Assembly: GCA_023229725.1 (NCBI GenBank)
Contig: JALNYR010000031.1
Coordinates: 1-20,893, forward strand
Direction: 5' to 3'
Length of the DNA stretch: 20,893 bases
DNA from: Dehalococcoidia bacterium
Lineage (GTDB): Bacteria; Chloroflexota; Dehalococcoidia; GIF9; AB-539-J10
How positions within the stretch are numbered: position 1 is the first letter of the stretch; each line of letters begins with the position of its first letter. Shown here one piece after another: positions 1 to 7,227 of this stretch. The notes under the pieces were generated by a model. It was not told where the DNA came from and searched no databases. It saw only the letters and a list, made by a program, of their open reading frames with translations. A program made the translations under genes and the position numbers.

Positions 1-339
1 GGTCGCAAACGCATTCGGCGTGGGGTCGTCCACCACGTACACCGCCGGCACCACGGGAAGCCCGGACGCGATGGACATCTCCTCGACGACGTTGAACAGG
101 CGTGGAAACTCCTGCTTCGTCACCTTCTTCGCGTGCCCGAGGGACAGCATGATGTCGTCCCCCTGGAACAGCGCCACGAGGTTCAAGATGAACCAGAGGA
201 TGAGGGCGAAACCGATGCCCACCTCAGCGCTGTCAACGAAGTACGAGCCGATGGCGGCGCCGAGCAGGACCAGCAGCACCCCCATGAAGAAGACGACGAG
301 GGTCGAGCGAATCTGGTTCGCCCTTATCTGTTCCCACAT
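1..339 (-). CDS. htpX: HtpX family M48 membrane zinc metalloprotease, N-terminal part (runs off the left edge)
   Basis: Only the first 113 codons are in the window; the gene continues past base 1, so the HExxH zinc site is not visible. The visible protein starts MWEQIRANQIRSTL. It has two membrane segments (about residues 12-35 and 42-62), then a soluble stretch containing VKKVTKQEFPRL-type sequence and ending in DDPTPNAFAT, the characteristic HtpX lead-in (DPxPNAFATG) to the catalytic domain. HtpX proteins are membrane-bound zinc endopeptidases that degrade misfolded membrane proteins. The ATG lies 17 bases after the lemA stop codon, so the two are almost certainly co-transcribed; lemA-htpX pairs are common in bacteria. 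The family call is secure from the N-terminal pattern; catalytic competence cannot be judged. Confidence 0.88.
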   Translation of the reverse strand, partial: MWEQIRANQIRSTLVVFFMGVLLVLLGAAIGSYFVDSAEVGIGFALILWFILNLVALFQGDDIMLSLGHAKKVTKQEFPRLFNVVEEMSIASGLPVVPAVYVVDDPTPNAFAT

Positions 340-356
340 AGTCGTGAACGTCCGTC

Positions 357-917
357 CTAGGAGAAGCTGACCTTGGGCGCCTCGCGCTCGATCTCAGCTT
401 TCGTCTCAAAGAACTCAGCCTGCTTGAAGTTGAACATCCCCGCGACGACGGTCGACGGGAACTCCTGCGTCTTGTTGTTGTACTGCAGGACCGCGTCATT
501 GTAGAACTGCCGCGAGAACCCTATCTTGTTCTCGGTCGACGTCAGCTCTTCCTGCAACGCCAGGAAGTTCTGGTTCGCTTTCAGGTCCGGGTAGGACTCG
601 GCGACCGCCAGCAGCCGGCCGAGAGCCGACGTCAAGTCGCCTTCGACGCGGGCGCGCTCACCCGCACCGGCGGACGCCAGCTTCTGCGCCAGGTTCCGCG
701 CCGTCGTGACCGCCTCGAGCGTCTCGCGCTCGTGCTTCACGTAGCCCTTGACCGTCTCTATCAGGTTCGGAATCAGGTCGTAGCGCCGCTTCAGCTGAAC
801 GTCAATCTGCGCCCACGCGTTCTTGACCTGGTTCCTGCCCCGCACGAGCCCGTTGTAGATGCCGATGATTGCGACCACCAGGACCACCACGATGCCGAGG
901 ACAATGTAAATCCACAT
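357..917 (-). CDS. lemA: LemA family membrane-anchored protein
   Basis: The product is 186 residues, the usual LemA size. It starts MWIYIVLGIVVVLVV with one N-terminal membrane helix (about 2-24), followed by a long helical domain carrying the family signature NAWAQIDVQLKRRYDLIPNL (about 34-53) and the later TENKIGFSRQFYND and YNNKTQEFPS blocks. The start was set at 917 because GAGGAG sits 7 bases upstream; an ATG five codons earlier overlaps that ribosome site. LemA proteins form a helical bundle outside the membrane; their biochemical role is unsettled, though they often neighbour HtpX. Here lemA lies between a zinc-ribbon gene (stop codon 11 bases before this start) and htpX, suggesting one envelope-stress unit. 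The family call is firm; the function is not. Confidence 0.93.
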   Translation of the reverse strand: MWIYIVLGIVVVLVVAIIGIYNGLVRGRNQVKNAWAQIDVQLKRRYDLIPNLIETVKGYVKHERETLEAVTTARNLAQKLASAGAGERARVEGDLTSALGRLLAVAESYPDLKANQNFLALQEELTSTENKIGFSRQFYNDAVLQYNNKTQEFPSTVVAGMFNFKQAEFFETKAEIEREAPKVSFS

Positions 918-928
918 CTCACAACTCC

Positions 929-1378
929 TCATTCACAGGCACGCCGCTCGCTCTCAGGCGTGCTCGCCCGACTCAGATTGCGTGCGCCGAAGGTCTCACG
1001 CAGGTACGCGACGATAGGGCTCTGCGCCCCACCGGTCGCCGCCACGTCTCCACCCCCCTGCGCCAGCACCTGCAGCAGCTCGCCCGCGTCCAGCCACAGG
1101 CCGCCGCAGGAGGGACAAACGTCGCCCACGACAGGTTCCGCGTCCCCGAAGAGGCTCTTGTTCATGGTCCGCCGGCAAATGGGGCACTTCAGCCGCGCTT
1201 CCTCGACGTGGGAACCGCTGCGCGCCGAAAGGGCCTCAACGGTGCATCCGCACTTGCCGGCAAGCAGCTCCATCTCGCCGCGGTCGAACCACAGTCCGCC
1301 GCACTCGGGACAGCTGTCCAGTTCGATGTCGTCGAACTCGACGACAATCAGGTCCGCCTTGCACCTCGGGCACTTCAT
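929..1378 (-). CDS. Double zf-TFIIB-type zinc-ribbon protein
   Basis: This 149-residue protein has two zinc ribbons of the zf-TFIIB (COG3809-like) type. The first is MKCPRCKADL followed by DSCPECGGLWFDRGE (about 1-36). The second is LKCPICRRTM followed by DVCPSCGGLWLDAGELL (about 62-99). Each has a CPxC pair and a CPxCGG pair followed by the G-L-W-[FL]-D motif typical of this domain. The tail has no recognisable domain. The start at 1378 was chosen because the protein then begins directly with the first zinc ribbon; the longer reading adds an arginine-rich 18-residue leader with no family support. The gene precedes lemA with an 11-base gap, so it is probably the first gene of a zinc ribbon-lemA-htpX unit. 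Such proteins are uncharacterised; the domain predicts zinc binding only. Confidence 0.85.
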   Translation of the reverse strand: MKCPRCKADLIVVEFDDIELDSCPECGGLWFDRGEMELLAGKCGCTVEALSARSGSHVEEARLKCPICRRTMNKSLFGDAEPVVGDVCPSCGGLWLDAGELLQVLAQGGGDVAATGGAQSPIVAYLRETFGARNLSRASTPESERRACE

Positions 1379-1553
1379 ATTCGTCCGCCGCCGATTACGC
1401 GTGGCCCTTTCCCGGCACCGTGCCGCTATCACGCCACGCCGTCACGCTCTCACCCCCGACCCCACACATCCTCCGATATGCTACAACAATTGACAGGCCG
1501 GCGACGCCTTCTGGAAAGAGTCTCAGCACCTCCGCGCGGAAAGCCATCGGGCC
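1379..1553. other. Intergenic region between panB and the zinc-ribbon gene
   Basis: These 175 bases must hold either the promoter of the zinc ribbon-lemA-htpX unit or read-through from panB. I could not find a convincing promoter pair on the minus strand: the TAGCAT at 1478-1483 has no usable -35 partner. A TTGACA on the plus strand (1490-1495) lacks a -10 and would read into panB antisense. No terminator hairpin with a T-run was seen after panB. Confidence 0.4.
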
Positions 1554-2408
1554 CTACTGCCCTGCCGTCAGCTTCCGGAACTCCTCCTCGGGCATGTTGT
1601 AGCACTCGTCGGGACCCGGGAAGCTGCCTGCCTTGACATCGTCCTTGTAGTGCCGGAATGCATCGACCATCGCCTGGCCCATCTGCGCGTAGCGGCGCAC
1701 GAACTTCGGCTTGAACAGCTCGAACAGGCCGAGCATGTCGCGCGCAATGAGCACCTGGCCATCCACCAGCGGACCGGCGCCGATGCCATACACAGGGATG
1801 TCGACAGCCTTGACGATGAGCCCCGCTACCTTCGCGGGAACGGCCTCAACAACCATGGAGAAGGCGCCCGCATCCTGCAGCGTCCGGGCATCCTGGATAA
1901 TCTTCCGGGCGACCGCCTCAGTCCGGCCCTGGCTCCGGTACCCGCCGATGGCTGCAGCCGACTGCGGCGTCATGCCGATGTGCCCCATCACGGGCACGCC
2001 GGCCTTGACGACAGCGGCGAGGGTGTCCGCCACGTCTACGCCACCCTCCATCTTCACACAGTCGACGCCGCCCTCGGCCATGAAGCGCCCCGCATTGCGG
2101 ATCGCCTCTTCCTTGCTCGCCTGATAGGACATGTAGGGCATGTCGCCGATGAGGAAGGCGTACTTCACGGCACGCGCCACGGCCTGCGTCATCCACAGCA
2201 TCTGCTCCATGGTTGCCGAAAGTGTGTTCTTGTGCCCCAGCAGCGCCATCATCCCGGAATCGCCGGGCATAATCATCTCGATGCCCGCCTTGTCCTCGAA
2301 CAGCGCCATCGGATAGTCGTACGCCGTGAGCCAGGAGATCTTCTCCCCCTGTGCCTTCTTCTGGTACAGGTAGCCCATGTCTATCTTCTTCCGTTCTGCA
2401 TCGGACAT
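1554..2408 (-). CDS. panB: 3-methyl-2-oxobutanoate hydroxymethyltransferase (ketopantoate hydroxymethyltransferase)
   Basis: PanB transfers a hydroxymethyl group from methylene-tetrahydrofolate to 2-oxoisovalerate, giving ketopantoate, the first committed step towards pantothenate and coenzyme A. The 284-residue protein has the PanB barrel landmarks: LTAYDYPMALFEDKAG (28-43), the metal-binding aspartates in PGDSG (D50) and IGDMPY (D89), VKMEGG (K119, E121), GHIGMTPQS (142-150), the general-base position VEAVP (E188) and GIGAGPLVDGQVL. An oddity is PGDSGMM where the family usually reads VGDSLGM. A ribosome site (GGAGG) lies 8 bases before the ATG, and an extended -10 promoter lies just upstream. 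panC, panD and panE are not nearby. A divergent paralogue with another aldol substrate is the main alternative. Confidence 0.85.
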   Translation of the reverse strand: MSDAERKKIDMGYLYQKKAQGEKISWLTAYDYPMALFEDKAGIEMIMPGDSGMMALLGHKNTLSATMEQMLWMTQAVARAVKYAFLIGDMPYMSYQASKEEAIRNAGRFMAEGGVDCVKMEGGVDVADTLAAVVKAGVPVMGHIGMTPQSAAAIGGYRSQGRTEAVARKIIQDARTLQDAGAFSMVVEAVPAKVAGLIVKAVDIPVYGIGAGPLVDGQVLIARDMLGLFELFKPKFVRRYAQMGQAMVDAFRHYKDDVKAGSFPGPDECYNMPEEEFRKLTAGQ

Positions 2409-2444
2409 CGTGGCGCCCTCCTTCGAAGTCTACGTTCCGGTCAG

Positions 2445-2453
2445 ATTCTAGCA
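2445..2453 (-). promoter_or_regulatory. Extended -10 promoter of panB
   Basis: On the minus strand the sequence reads TGC-TAGAAT: an extended -10 (TGn) joined to a hexamer matching TATAAT at five of six positions. The predicted start near 2438 leaves a leader of about 29 bases containing the GGAGG ribosome site. No good -35 is seen, as expected for extended -10 promoters. panB is therefore probably transcribed separately from the fatty-acid operon upstream. Confidence 0.5.
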
Positions 2454-2632
2454 TCACCCCTCAGCGCACGCCACGAGGGCCGTGACAGCATGAAGGGAAC
2501 TGCGGATGAGAAAGCGCCCCGACCGACGCCGCGACGCACCAGGACGGGGCTGGAGAAAGGACGAACAACGCAACAGCGGGACCGGGGAAGCAGACACCGC
2601 GGATGTGGAAGTGCACCCCGGGCGGGGGCCGG

Positions 2633-3382
2633 CTACATCCCGCCGTCGATGCCGATAACCTGCCCGGTGACGTAGCTCGCCCGCGGGCTTGCGAGGAACG
2701 CGACCACCTCGGCCACCTCGTCCGGCTCGCCGGCGCGTCGCAGCGCAATCATCTCGACGAACTTGTTGCGTATCTCCTCGGGCAGCACGTCCGTCATCTG
2801 CGTGCGGATGTATCCGGGCGCAACCGCGTTCACGGTGATGCCGCGGGACCCGACCTCGCGCGCGAGGCTCTTGGTGAACGCGATGATGCCGCCCTTCGAG
2901 GCGGAGTAGTTCGTCTGGCCGGGGTTGCCTACGACTCCGGCAATCGATGCGAGGCTGACGATTCTGCCGTACCCGGCCCGCATGATTGCCTTCAAGGCGT
3001 GTTTTGAGCACAGGAACGTGCCCTTGAGATTTATGTCAAGTACGTCGTCCCACTGCTGCTCGGACATCCGCAGCAGCAGCGTGTCCTTCGTGATGCCTGC
3101 GTTGTTGACCAGGATGTTCAGCCCGCCCCACTTCTCAACCACCTGGTCGACCATGCGCTTCACAGCCTCGCCGTCGCGGACGTCCGCCTCAACGGCGAAC
3201 GCCTCGGCACCGGCGGCCGCGAGCGTGCCCACTACCTCTTGCGCGTCCTTCTCGTTCTGAGGGTCGACCGCCACGTAGTTGACGGCGACCCGGGCACCCA
3301 TGTGTCCCAGCTTCAAGGCGATGGCGCGGCCCATCCCGCGCGACGCACCAGTCACCAGCGCTACCTTGCCTTCAAGCTCCAT
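2633..3382 (-). CDS. fabG: 3-oxoacyl-ACP reductase FabG
   Basis: FabG is the NADPH-dependent reductase that turns 3-oxoacyl-ACP into (R)-3-hydroxyacyl-ACP in type II fatty-acid elongation. The 249-residue short-chain dehydrogenase has the nucleotide-binding TGASRGMG (11-18), NNAG (93-96), the catalytic serine S146 in SLASIAGVVG and the Y159-x3-K163 pair in NYSASK, then VNAVAPGYIRTQM and a C-terminal VTGQVIGIDGGM. The start at 3382 gives the standard MELEGKVALVTG beginning, with GGAGG just 4 bases upstream; the open frame extends further upstream only as an arginine-rich non-conserved stretch. It is the last gene of the hadAB-plsX-acpP-fabL-fabF-fabG series, 44 bases after the fabF stop. The function is secure. 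Confidence 0.95.
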   Translation of the reverse strand: MELEGKVALVTGASRGMGRAIALKLGHMGARVAVNYVAVDPQNEKDAQEVVGTLAAAGAEAFAVEADVRDGEAVKRMVDQVVEKWGGLNILVNNAGITKDTLLLRMSEQQWDDVLDINLKGTFLCSKHALKAIMRAGYGRIVSLASIAGVVGNPGQTNYSASKGGIIAFTKSLAREVGSRGITVNAVAPGYIRTQMTDVLPEEIRNKFVEMIALRRAGEPDEVAEVVAFLASPRASYVTGQVIGIDGGM

Positions 3383-3426
3383 ATCGCCTCCACAGCGGAC
3401 GCCCGGGGAACCCGGCGCCACCGTTG

Positions 3427-4659
3427 TTACTCCTTGAACCTCTTGAACACGAGGCAGCAATTCTCGCCGCCGAGCCCGAAGCTGTTCGTGAGACACACGT
3501 CCACCTTCGCCTTCCGGGCTGTGTTGGGCACGTAGTCCAGGTCGCACTCCGGGTCCGGCGTCCGGTAGTTGATGGTCGGATGGATGACGCCGCTCACAAT
3601 CGTCATCACGCACACCACCGACTCAATCGCGCCGGCCGCCGTGATGGCGTGGCCGGTCATCGACTTCGTCGAGCTGATGGCGAGCTTCTTCGCGTGGTCG
3701 CCGAACGCCAGCTTGATTGACTGCGTCTCGGTGGGGTCGTTGAGCCTCGTGCTGGTCCCATGTGCGTTCACATAGTCGACATCGGACGGGGCTACCCCGG
3801 CCCGCTCCATGGCCACCTTCATCGCGTAGGCTTCAGCCGGAGCCGCGGGCGCGGTCGAATCGAACGCGTCGAAGGACCAGCCGGCTCCGCCCAGCTCAGC
3901 CAGTATCCTGGCGCCTCGCGCCTTTGCATGCTCGAGCGACTCAAGGACAACCATGCCGGCGCCTTCGGCGAAGACGAAGCCGCTTCGCTCCGCATCGAAC
4001 GGTCGACTGGCCTTCGCGGGGTCGGGCTCGCGGGTCGTGGCGCCGAGTATGTCGAGGCCGGCCATTCCCAGCGGCGAGAGACACGAATCAGTGCCGCCCG
4101 CAATCATGACATCCGCGTAGCCAAGCTTGATGAAGTTCATCGCCGTGCCAAGAGAGTCCGCGCCCGAGGCGCAGAGGCTGTTCACGCTTGTGTTCGGCCC
4201 TTTCGCCTGGAACGCCATGCCTATCTGCATGGCCGGAGCGCTGGGGCCGGACCGAGCCACGAACAGCGGGTCCACGCGTCGCGCCCCGCGTCGCTCGAGC
4301 ATCTGCGCCTGCCTCACGATGTAGTCGCTCTCGGACATGCAGGCGACGCTGACGCCGACCTTCTCCTTGCACTCGCGGCTCATGTCGATGCCCGACTGCG
4401 CCATGGCCTCGCGAGCTGCCACCAGACCGTAGTGCACCGCGCGCGGATTGCGGTCGGCCACCTTCGGGTCGATGTACTTGTACGCGTCGAAACCTTTCAC
4501 TTCACCCGCCACTTTGACGTAGAAGTTGGTGGCGTCGAAGCGCGTAATCAACCCGATGCCGGAAACGCCGGCAACGGCGTTCTTCCAGAACTCCTCCGCC
4601 GTGAGTCCGAGCGGGTTGACGGTCCCCACCCCGGTGACGACGACTCGCGGACTGCTCAT
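3427..4659 (-). CDS. fabF: 3-oxoacyl-ACP synthase II (KAS II)
   Basis: FabF condenses malonyl-ACP with a growing acyl-ACP, the elongation step of type II fatty-acid synthesis. The 410-residue protein has the complete Cys-His-His triad: C163 in SLCASGADSLGTA, H300 in VNAHGTSTRLNDPTET and H337 in STKSMTGHAITAAGAIE, along with the structural lysine K332. It ends in NSFGLGGENCCLVFKRF, the standard KAS C-terminus. The start at 4659 gives MSSPRVVVTGVG; it shares one base with the fabL stop in a TGATG junction and follows a GGGAGAAGG ribosome site, so translation is probably coupled to fabL. An ATG 11 codons upstream lies inside fabL and adds no conserved sequence. The function is secure; a role in a specialised acyl chain cannot be excluded. 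Confidence 0.95.
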   Translation of the reverse strand: MSSPRVVVTGVGTVNPLGLTAEEFWKNAVAGVSGIGLITRFDATNFYVKVAGEVKGFDAYKYIDPKVADRNPRAVHYGLVAAREAMAQSGIDMSRECKEKVGVSVACMSESDYIVRQAQMLERRGARRVDPLFVARSGPSAPAMQIGMAFQAKGPNTSVNSLCASGADSLGTAMNFIKLGYADVMIAGGTDSCLSPLGMAGLDILGATTREPDPAKASRPFDAERSGFVFAEGAGMVVLESLEHAKARGARILAELGGAGWSFDAFDSTAPAAPAEAYAMKVAMERAGVAPSDVDYVNAHGTSTRLNDPTETQSIKLAFGDHAKKLAISSTKSMTGHAITAAGAIESVVCVMTIVSGVIHPTINYRTPDPECDLDYVPNTARKAKVDVCLTNSFGLGGENCCLVFKRFKE

Positions 4660-5441
4660 CAACCTTCTCCCTTCTCGATAACCGACGCCCACGGCGCCAC
4701 AGACGTCCCGCCATCAACGATGATGGTCTGGCCACGTATCATGCCGGCTTCCTCGCTGCACAGGAAGGAGACCACGTTCGCCACGTCCTCCGGCGTCACC
4801 ATCCGGCCGACAGGCGTGGTCTGCTTGACGTCCTTCACCAGGCCTTCCTTGATGTAGAACTTGAGCGCCTCGGTCTCAACCGCCGATGCGGACACCGCGT
4901 TGACCGAGATGCCCTTCGGGATGAACTCTATCGCAAGGTAGCGCGTCACCGCCTCAAGCGCGGCCTTCGAAATGCCGACCGCGGCATACGTCGGCCACAC
5001 GAACTTGGAGCCCAGGCTGGAGATGCTCACAATCTTGCCGTTCCTGCCCTCCATGAGGGGGGCGGCGCGTTGCGCGCACAGCAGCAGCGCCTTCGCATTG
5101 ATGTCGAGCGTCCAGTCCCACGCCTTCTCATCGATGTCCATGATGGGACGGCCGACCCCGGACGCCGCGTTGCTGATGAAGATGTCGAGGTGGCCGAAGC
5201 TCTTCGCGATGGCGTCGAACAGCTCGGCTATTTTCTCCGGATCGCCGACGTTGGCCTTCACGACCTCGACCTTCACGCCGAGCTTCCTCACCTCCTCGGC
5301 AGTCTGCTCCGCCGCCTCACGGCGCCGGAAGTAGTTGACGACGATGTCGCAGCCCTGGGAGGCAAGCTTCAAGGCTATCGCCTTGCCGATGCCACGCCCG
5401 CTGCCGGTGATGAGCGCAACCTTCCCCTGCAACGGTTTCAC
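4659..5441 (-). CDS. fabL: Enoyl-ACP reductase III, FabL type
   Basis: FabL reduces trans-2-enoyl-ACP with NADPH, the last step of the elongation cycle. Although annotators often label it FabG-like, this 260-residue short-chain dehydrogenase carries FabL marks. The active-site pair is Y152-x6-K159 (TYAAVGISKA) instead of the ketoreductase Y-x3-K. Blocks characteristic of Bacillus FabL are present: KLGVKVEVVKANVG, SNAASGVGRPIMD, WDWTLDINAKALLLCAQ, VSISSLGS and MIRGQTIIVDGG. The cofactor motif is TGSGRGIG (12-19). It starts with GTG at 5441, with a GAAGGGG ribosome site inside the end of acpP, and is 5 bases from the acpP stop. No fabI, fabV or fabK is present in this operon, which fits FabL as its enoyl reductase. 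Confidence 0.9.
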   Translation of the reverse strand: MKPLQGKVALITGSGRGIGKAIALKLASQGCDIVVNYFRRREAAEQTAEEVRKLGVKVEVVKANVGDPEKIAELFDAIAKSFGHLDIFISNAASGVGRPIMDIDEKAWDWTLDINAKALLLCAQRAAPLMEGRNGKIVSISSLGSKFVWPTYAAVGISKAALEAVTRYLAIEFIPKGISVNAVSASAVETEALKFYIKEGLVKDVKQTTPVGRMVTPEDVANVVSFLCSEEAGMIRGQTIIVDGGTSVAPWASVIEKGEG

Positions 5442-5446
5442 GATGT

Positions 5447-5689
5447 TTACCCCTTCTTCTTGGCGGCTTCACGCGCCACAAAGTCGACGAAATCGCCGAA
5501 GTTGCGGAACTTCTGCGCCTCCTCGTCCGGAATCTCGATGTCAAACTTCTCTTCGACCGCAACCAGCGCCTGCACGACGTCCAGCGAGTCGGCCTTCATT
5601 TCCTTGAATGTGGCCTCCCGCGTGATGACGCTCTTATCGATGTGCGCGATCTTCGAGACGATTTCCTTCACCTGTTCTTCAACAGTCAT
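5447..5689 (-). CDS. acpP: Acyl carrier protein
   Basis: The 80-residue acidic helical protein carries growing acyl chains on a phosphopantetheine arm attached to S35 in the motif KADSLDVVQALVAVEEKF, followed by the family stretch DIEIPDEEAQKFRNFGD. The C-terminus is lysine-rich (AAKKKG). The start at 5689 is supported by AAGGAGG nine bases upstream; a longer reading adds only seven arginine-rich residues. It sits between plsX (17 bases upstream) and fabL (5 bases downstream), the classic plsX-acpP neighbourhood. The identification is secure. Confidence 0.96.
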   Translation of the reverse strand: MTVEEQVKEIVSKIAHIDKSVITREATFKEMKADSLDVVQALVAVEEKFDIEIPDEEAQKFRNFGDFVDFVAREAAKKKG

Positions 5690-5706
5690 GGTCAGCGGCC
5701 TCCTTC

Positions 5707-6729
5707 TCAAAGTATGCCTTGTGCTTTGTACAGTTCGAGTTCTCGACGCAGATTCCCGACGATATCAACCTGCACCGCCTTCCGGGCGGCATTGATGCCG
5801 TGAACGATGTGCTCAGCCTTGCACGCACCGTGGGCTATCCTCACAACCCCATTCACGCCCCACAGCAGGCCACTCCCCTCTTCCTCCCCTTCATACGACA
5901 GCTTCTTGATGGGGAGCACGCGGTCGAACGCCCAGCCGACGAGGCCCTTCACTGCCGGGTACTTGCCCAGCAGCCAGACACGGGCGTGGTCTCCGATGCC
6001 CTCGTAGAACTTGAGCAACACGTTGCCGACGAAGCCGTCACAGACGACGACGTTCGCCTTGCCCGTGAGGATATCGCTCCCCTCGATGTTGCCGATGAAG
6101 TTCAGACCGCTCTTCTTCAGCAACCCGTATGCTTCTTTGACGGCCTCGTTTCCCTTGCCCTCTTCCGAGCCGGTGCTCAGCAGCCCGACGCTCGGACGCG
6201 CAATGCCGTACACGGTGCGGGAATACACTGTGCCCGCGATGGCGAACGAGAGAAGCTGGTGGGCTTTGGAGTCCACGTTGGCTCCGAGGTCCATGATGAC
6301 GATGTTCGGTGCGAAGCTGCTGAAACCGCCGCCGATAGTGGGGCGCTCCATACCCTCCAGCATGCCGAGGTAGGTGGCCGCCGCCGCCGCCACGGCGCCG
6401 GACGAGCCGGCACTCACGAACGCGTCGGCCTTCCCGTCCTTCACCAGCTTCGTTCCGACGACGATTGACGATAGCTTCTTGTGCCGGATGGCCAGTGCCG
6501 GAGCCTCACCCTCACGGATGACGTCCGGCGCGTGCACGCACTCCAGCAAGTCAGGAGGAGCGCCCTCATTCCGGAGCGCTGCCGCCATGGCGTCCTGCTG
6601 GCCGACCAGGGTGACGGCGACGTCGCCCTGCCTGGCTGCCATGACCGCCCCTTTGACAATCTCGCCGGGCGCGAAGTCACCGCCCATCGCATCAACGGCC
6701 ACTCTCACCTGCGCGGAGGACTGTGACAT
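5707..6729 (-). CDS. plsX: Phosphate acyltransferase PlsX
   Basis: PlsX converts acyl-ACP and phosphate into acyl-phosphate, the substrate of PlsY, and so links fatty-acid synthesis to phosphatidic acid at the membrane. The 340-residue length is normal. Landmarks are VAVDAMGGDFAPGEIVKGA (10-28), FVSAGSSGAVAAAA (about 104-117), ERPTIGGGF, VIMDLGANVDSKAHQLLSFA, GLLSTGSEEGKGNEAVKEAY and VVCDGFVGNVLLKFYEG. The ATG at 6729 follows a GAGGAG ribosome site. It lies 74 bases after the hadB-like gene, with a strong hairpin in that gap, and just before acpP. The identification is secure. Confidence 0.96.
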   Translation of the reverse strand: MSQSSAQVRVAVDAMGGDFAPGEIVKGAVMAARQGDVAVTLVGQQDAMAAALRNEGAPPDLLECVHAPDVIREGEAPALAIRHKKLSSIVVGTKLVKDGKADAFVSAGSSGAVAAAAATYLGMLEGMERPTIGGGFSSFAPNIVIMDLGANVDSKAHQLLSFAIAGTVYSRTVYGIARPSVGLLSTGSEEGKGNEAVKEAYGLLKKSGLNFIGNIEGSDILTGKANVVVCDGFVGNVLLKFYEGIGDHARVWLLGKYPAVKGLVGWAFDRVLPIKKLSYEGEEEGSGLLWGVNGVVRIAHGACKAEHIVHGINAARKAVQVDIVGNLRRELELYKAQGIL

Positions 6730-6777
6730 GCTCGTCTCCTCTTCACCTCACAGGACCACAAACGACCGGAACACAGG

Positions 6778-6801
6778 TTGCGGACCCACCCGGGTCCGCA
6801 A
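6778..6801 (-). terminator. Intercistronic hairpin between the hadB-like gene and plsX
   Basis: TTGCGGACCC (6778-6787) pairs perfectly with GGGTCCGCAA (6792-6801) around a 4-base loop, two bases after the hadB-like stop codon. The following bases on the minus strand (CCTGTGTTCC) are not a T-run. It is therefore more likely a partial terminator, mRNA end stabiliser or processing site than a full stop. Confidence 0.5.
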
Positions 6802-6803
6802 GC

Positions 6804-7223
6804 TCACAACGGGGCGGGCAAAGCAACATGCGCATCACCCGAGACCACCACCTCTCCCGCCTGGTTGGAACACGACACTGAACAGGTGACGCATACTATA
6901 CCACCATCGCGTTTCGCCGATTCAACGCGGCCGGACACCGTCAGACGGTCGCCCGGACGCGCGGGATTCCTGAACCTGAGCGACAGCCCGCCGGTGCTGT
7001 CCCACGCTTCCCCAAACGCCCGCACCAGCATCTCGGACAGGTAGGCAAGCACGAGCATCCCGTGCGCGATGGTCCCCTTGAGGGGCGTCGTTGCCGCGAA
7101 GGCCGGGTCGATGTGGATGGGGTTGAAGTCGCCCGATGCCTCAGCGTAGCGCTGAATGTCGGCCTGCACCACGTCCCTGACGAACTCGGGCAGTGCGCTT
7201 CCCTCGCGAACGGCGTATTCCAT
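6804..7223 (-). CDS. MaoC-like (R)-3-hydroxyacyl dehydratase, catalytic subunit (HadB-like)
   Basis: This 139-residue hot-dog protein has the complete hydratase-2 motif RYAEASGDFNPIHIDPAFA (about 25-43), with catalytic D32 and H37 and supporting N34, and a following GTIAHGMLVLAYLSEML block. Such enzymes interconvert trans-2-enoyl and (R)-3-hydroxyacyl thioesters. It starts at 7223, four bases after the stop of a partner MaoC-like gene that lacks the motif, and it precedes plsX-acpP-fabL-fabF-fabG. The arrangement resembles mycobacterial HadA-HadB, where a non-catalytic and a catalytic subunit form the fatty-acid dehydratase, so I infer this replaces FabZ here. The alternative is a PhaJ-like CoA hydratase, but the operon argues against that. 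Confidence 0.82.
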   Translation of the reverse strand: MEYAVREGSALPEFVRDVVQADIQRYAEASGDFNPIHIDPAFAATTPLKGTIAHGMLVLAYLSEMLVRAFGEAWDSTGGLSLRFRNPARPGDRLTVSGRVESAKRDGGIVCVTCSVSCSNQAGEVVVSGDAHVALPAPL

Positions 7224-7227
7224 GCTC

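Noticed and set aside
1490..1495. A perfect TTGACA on the plus strand
   Set aside because: No -10 follows at 16-19 bases, and it would drive antisense transcription into panB.
3760..4857. A 365-codon open frame on the plus strand
   Set aside because: It is antisense to fabF and part of fabL with no recognisable motif.
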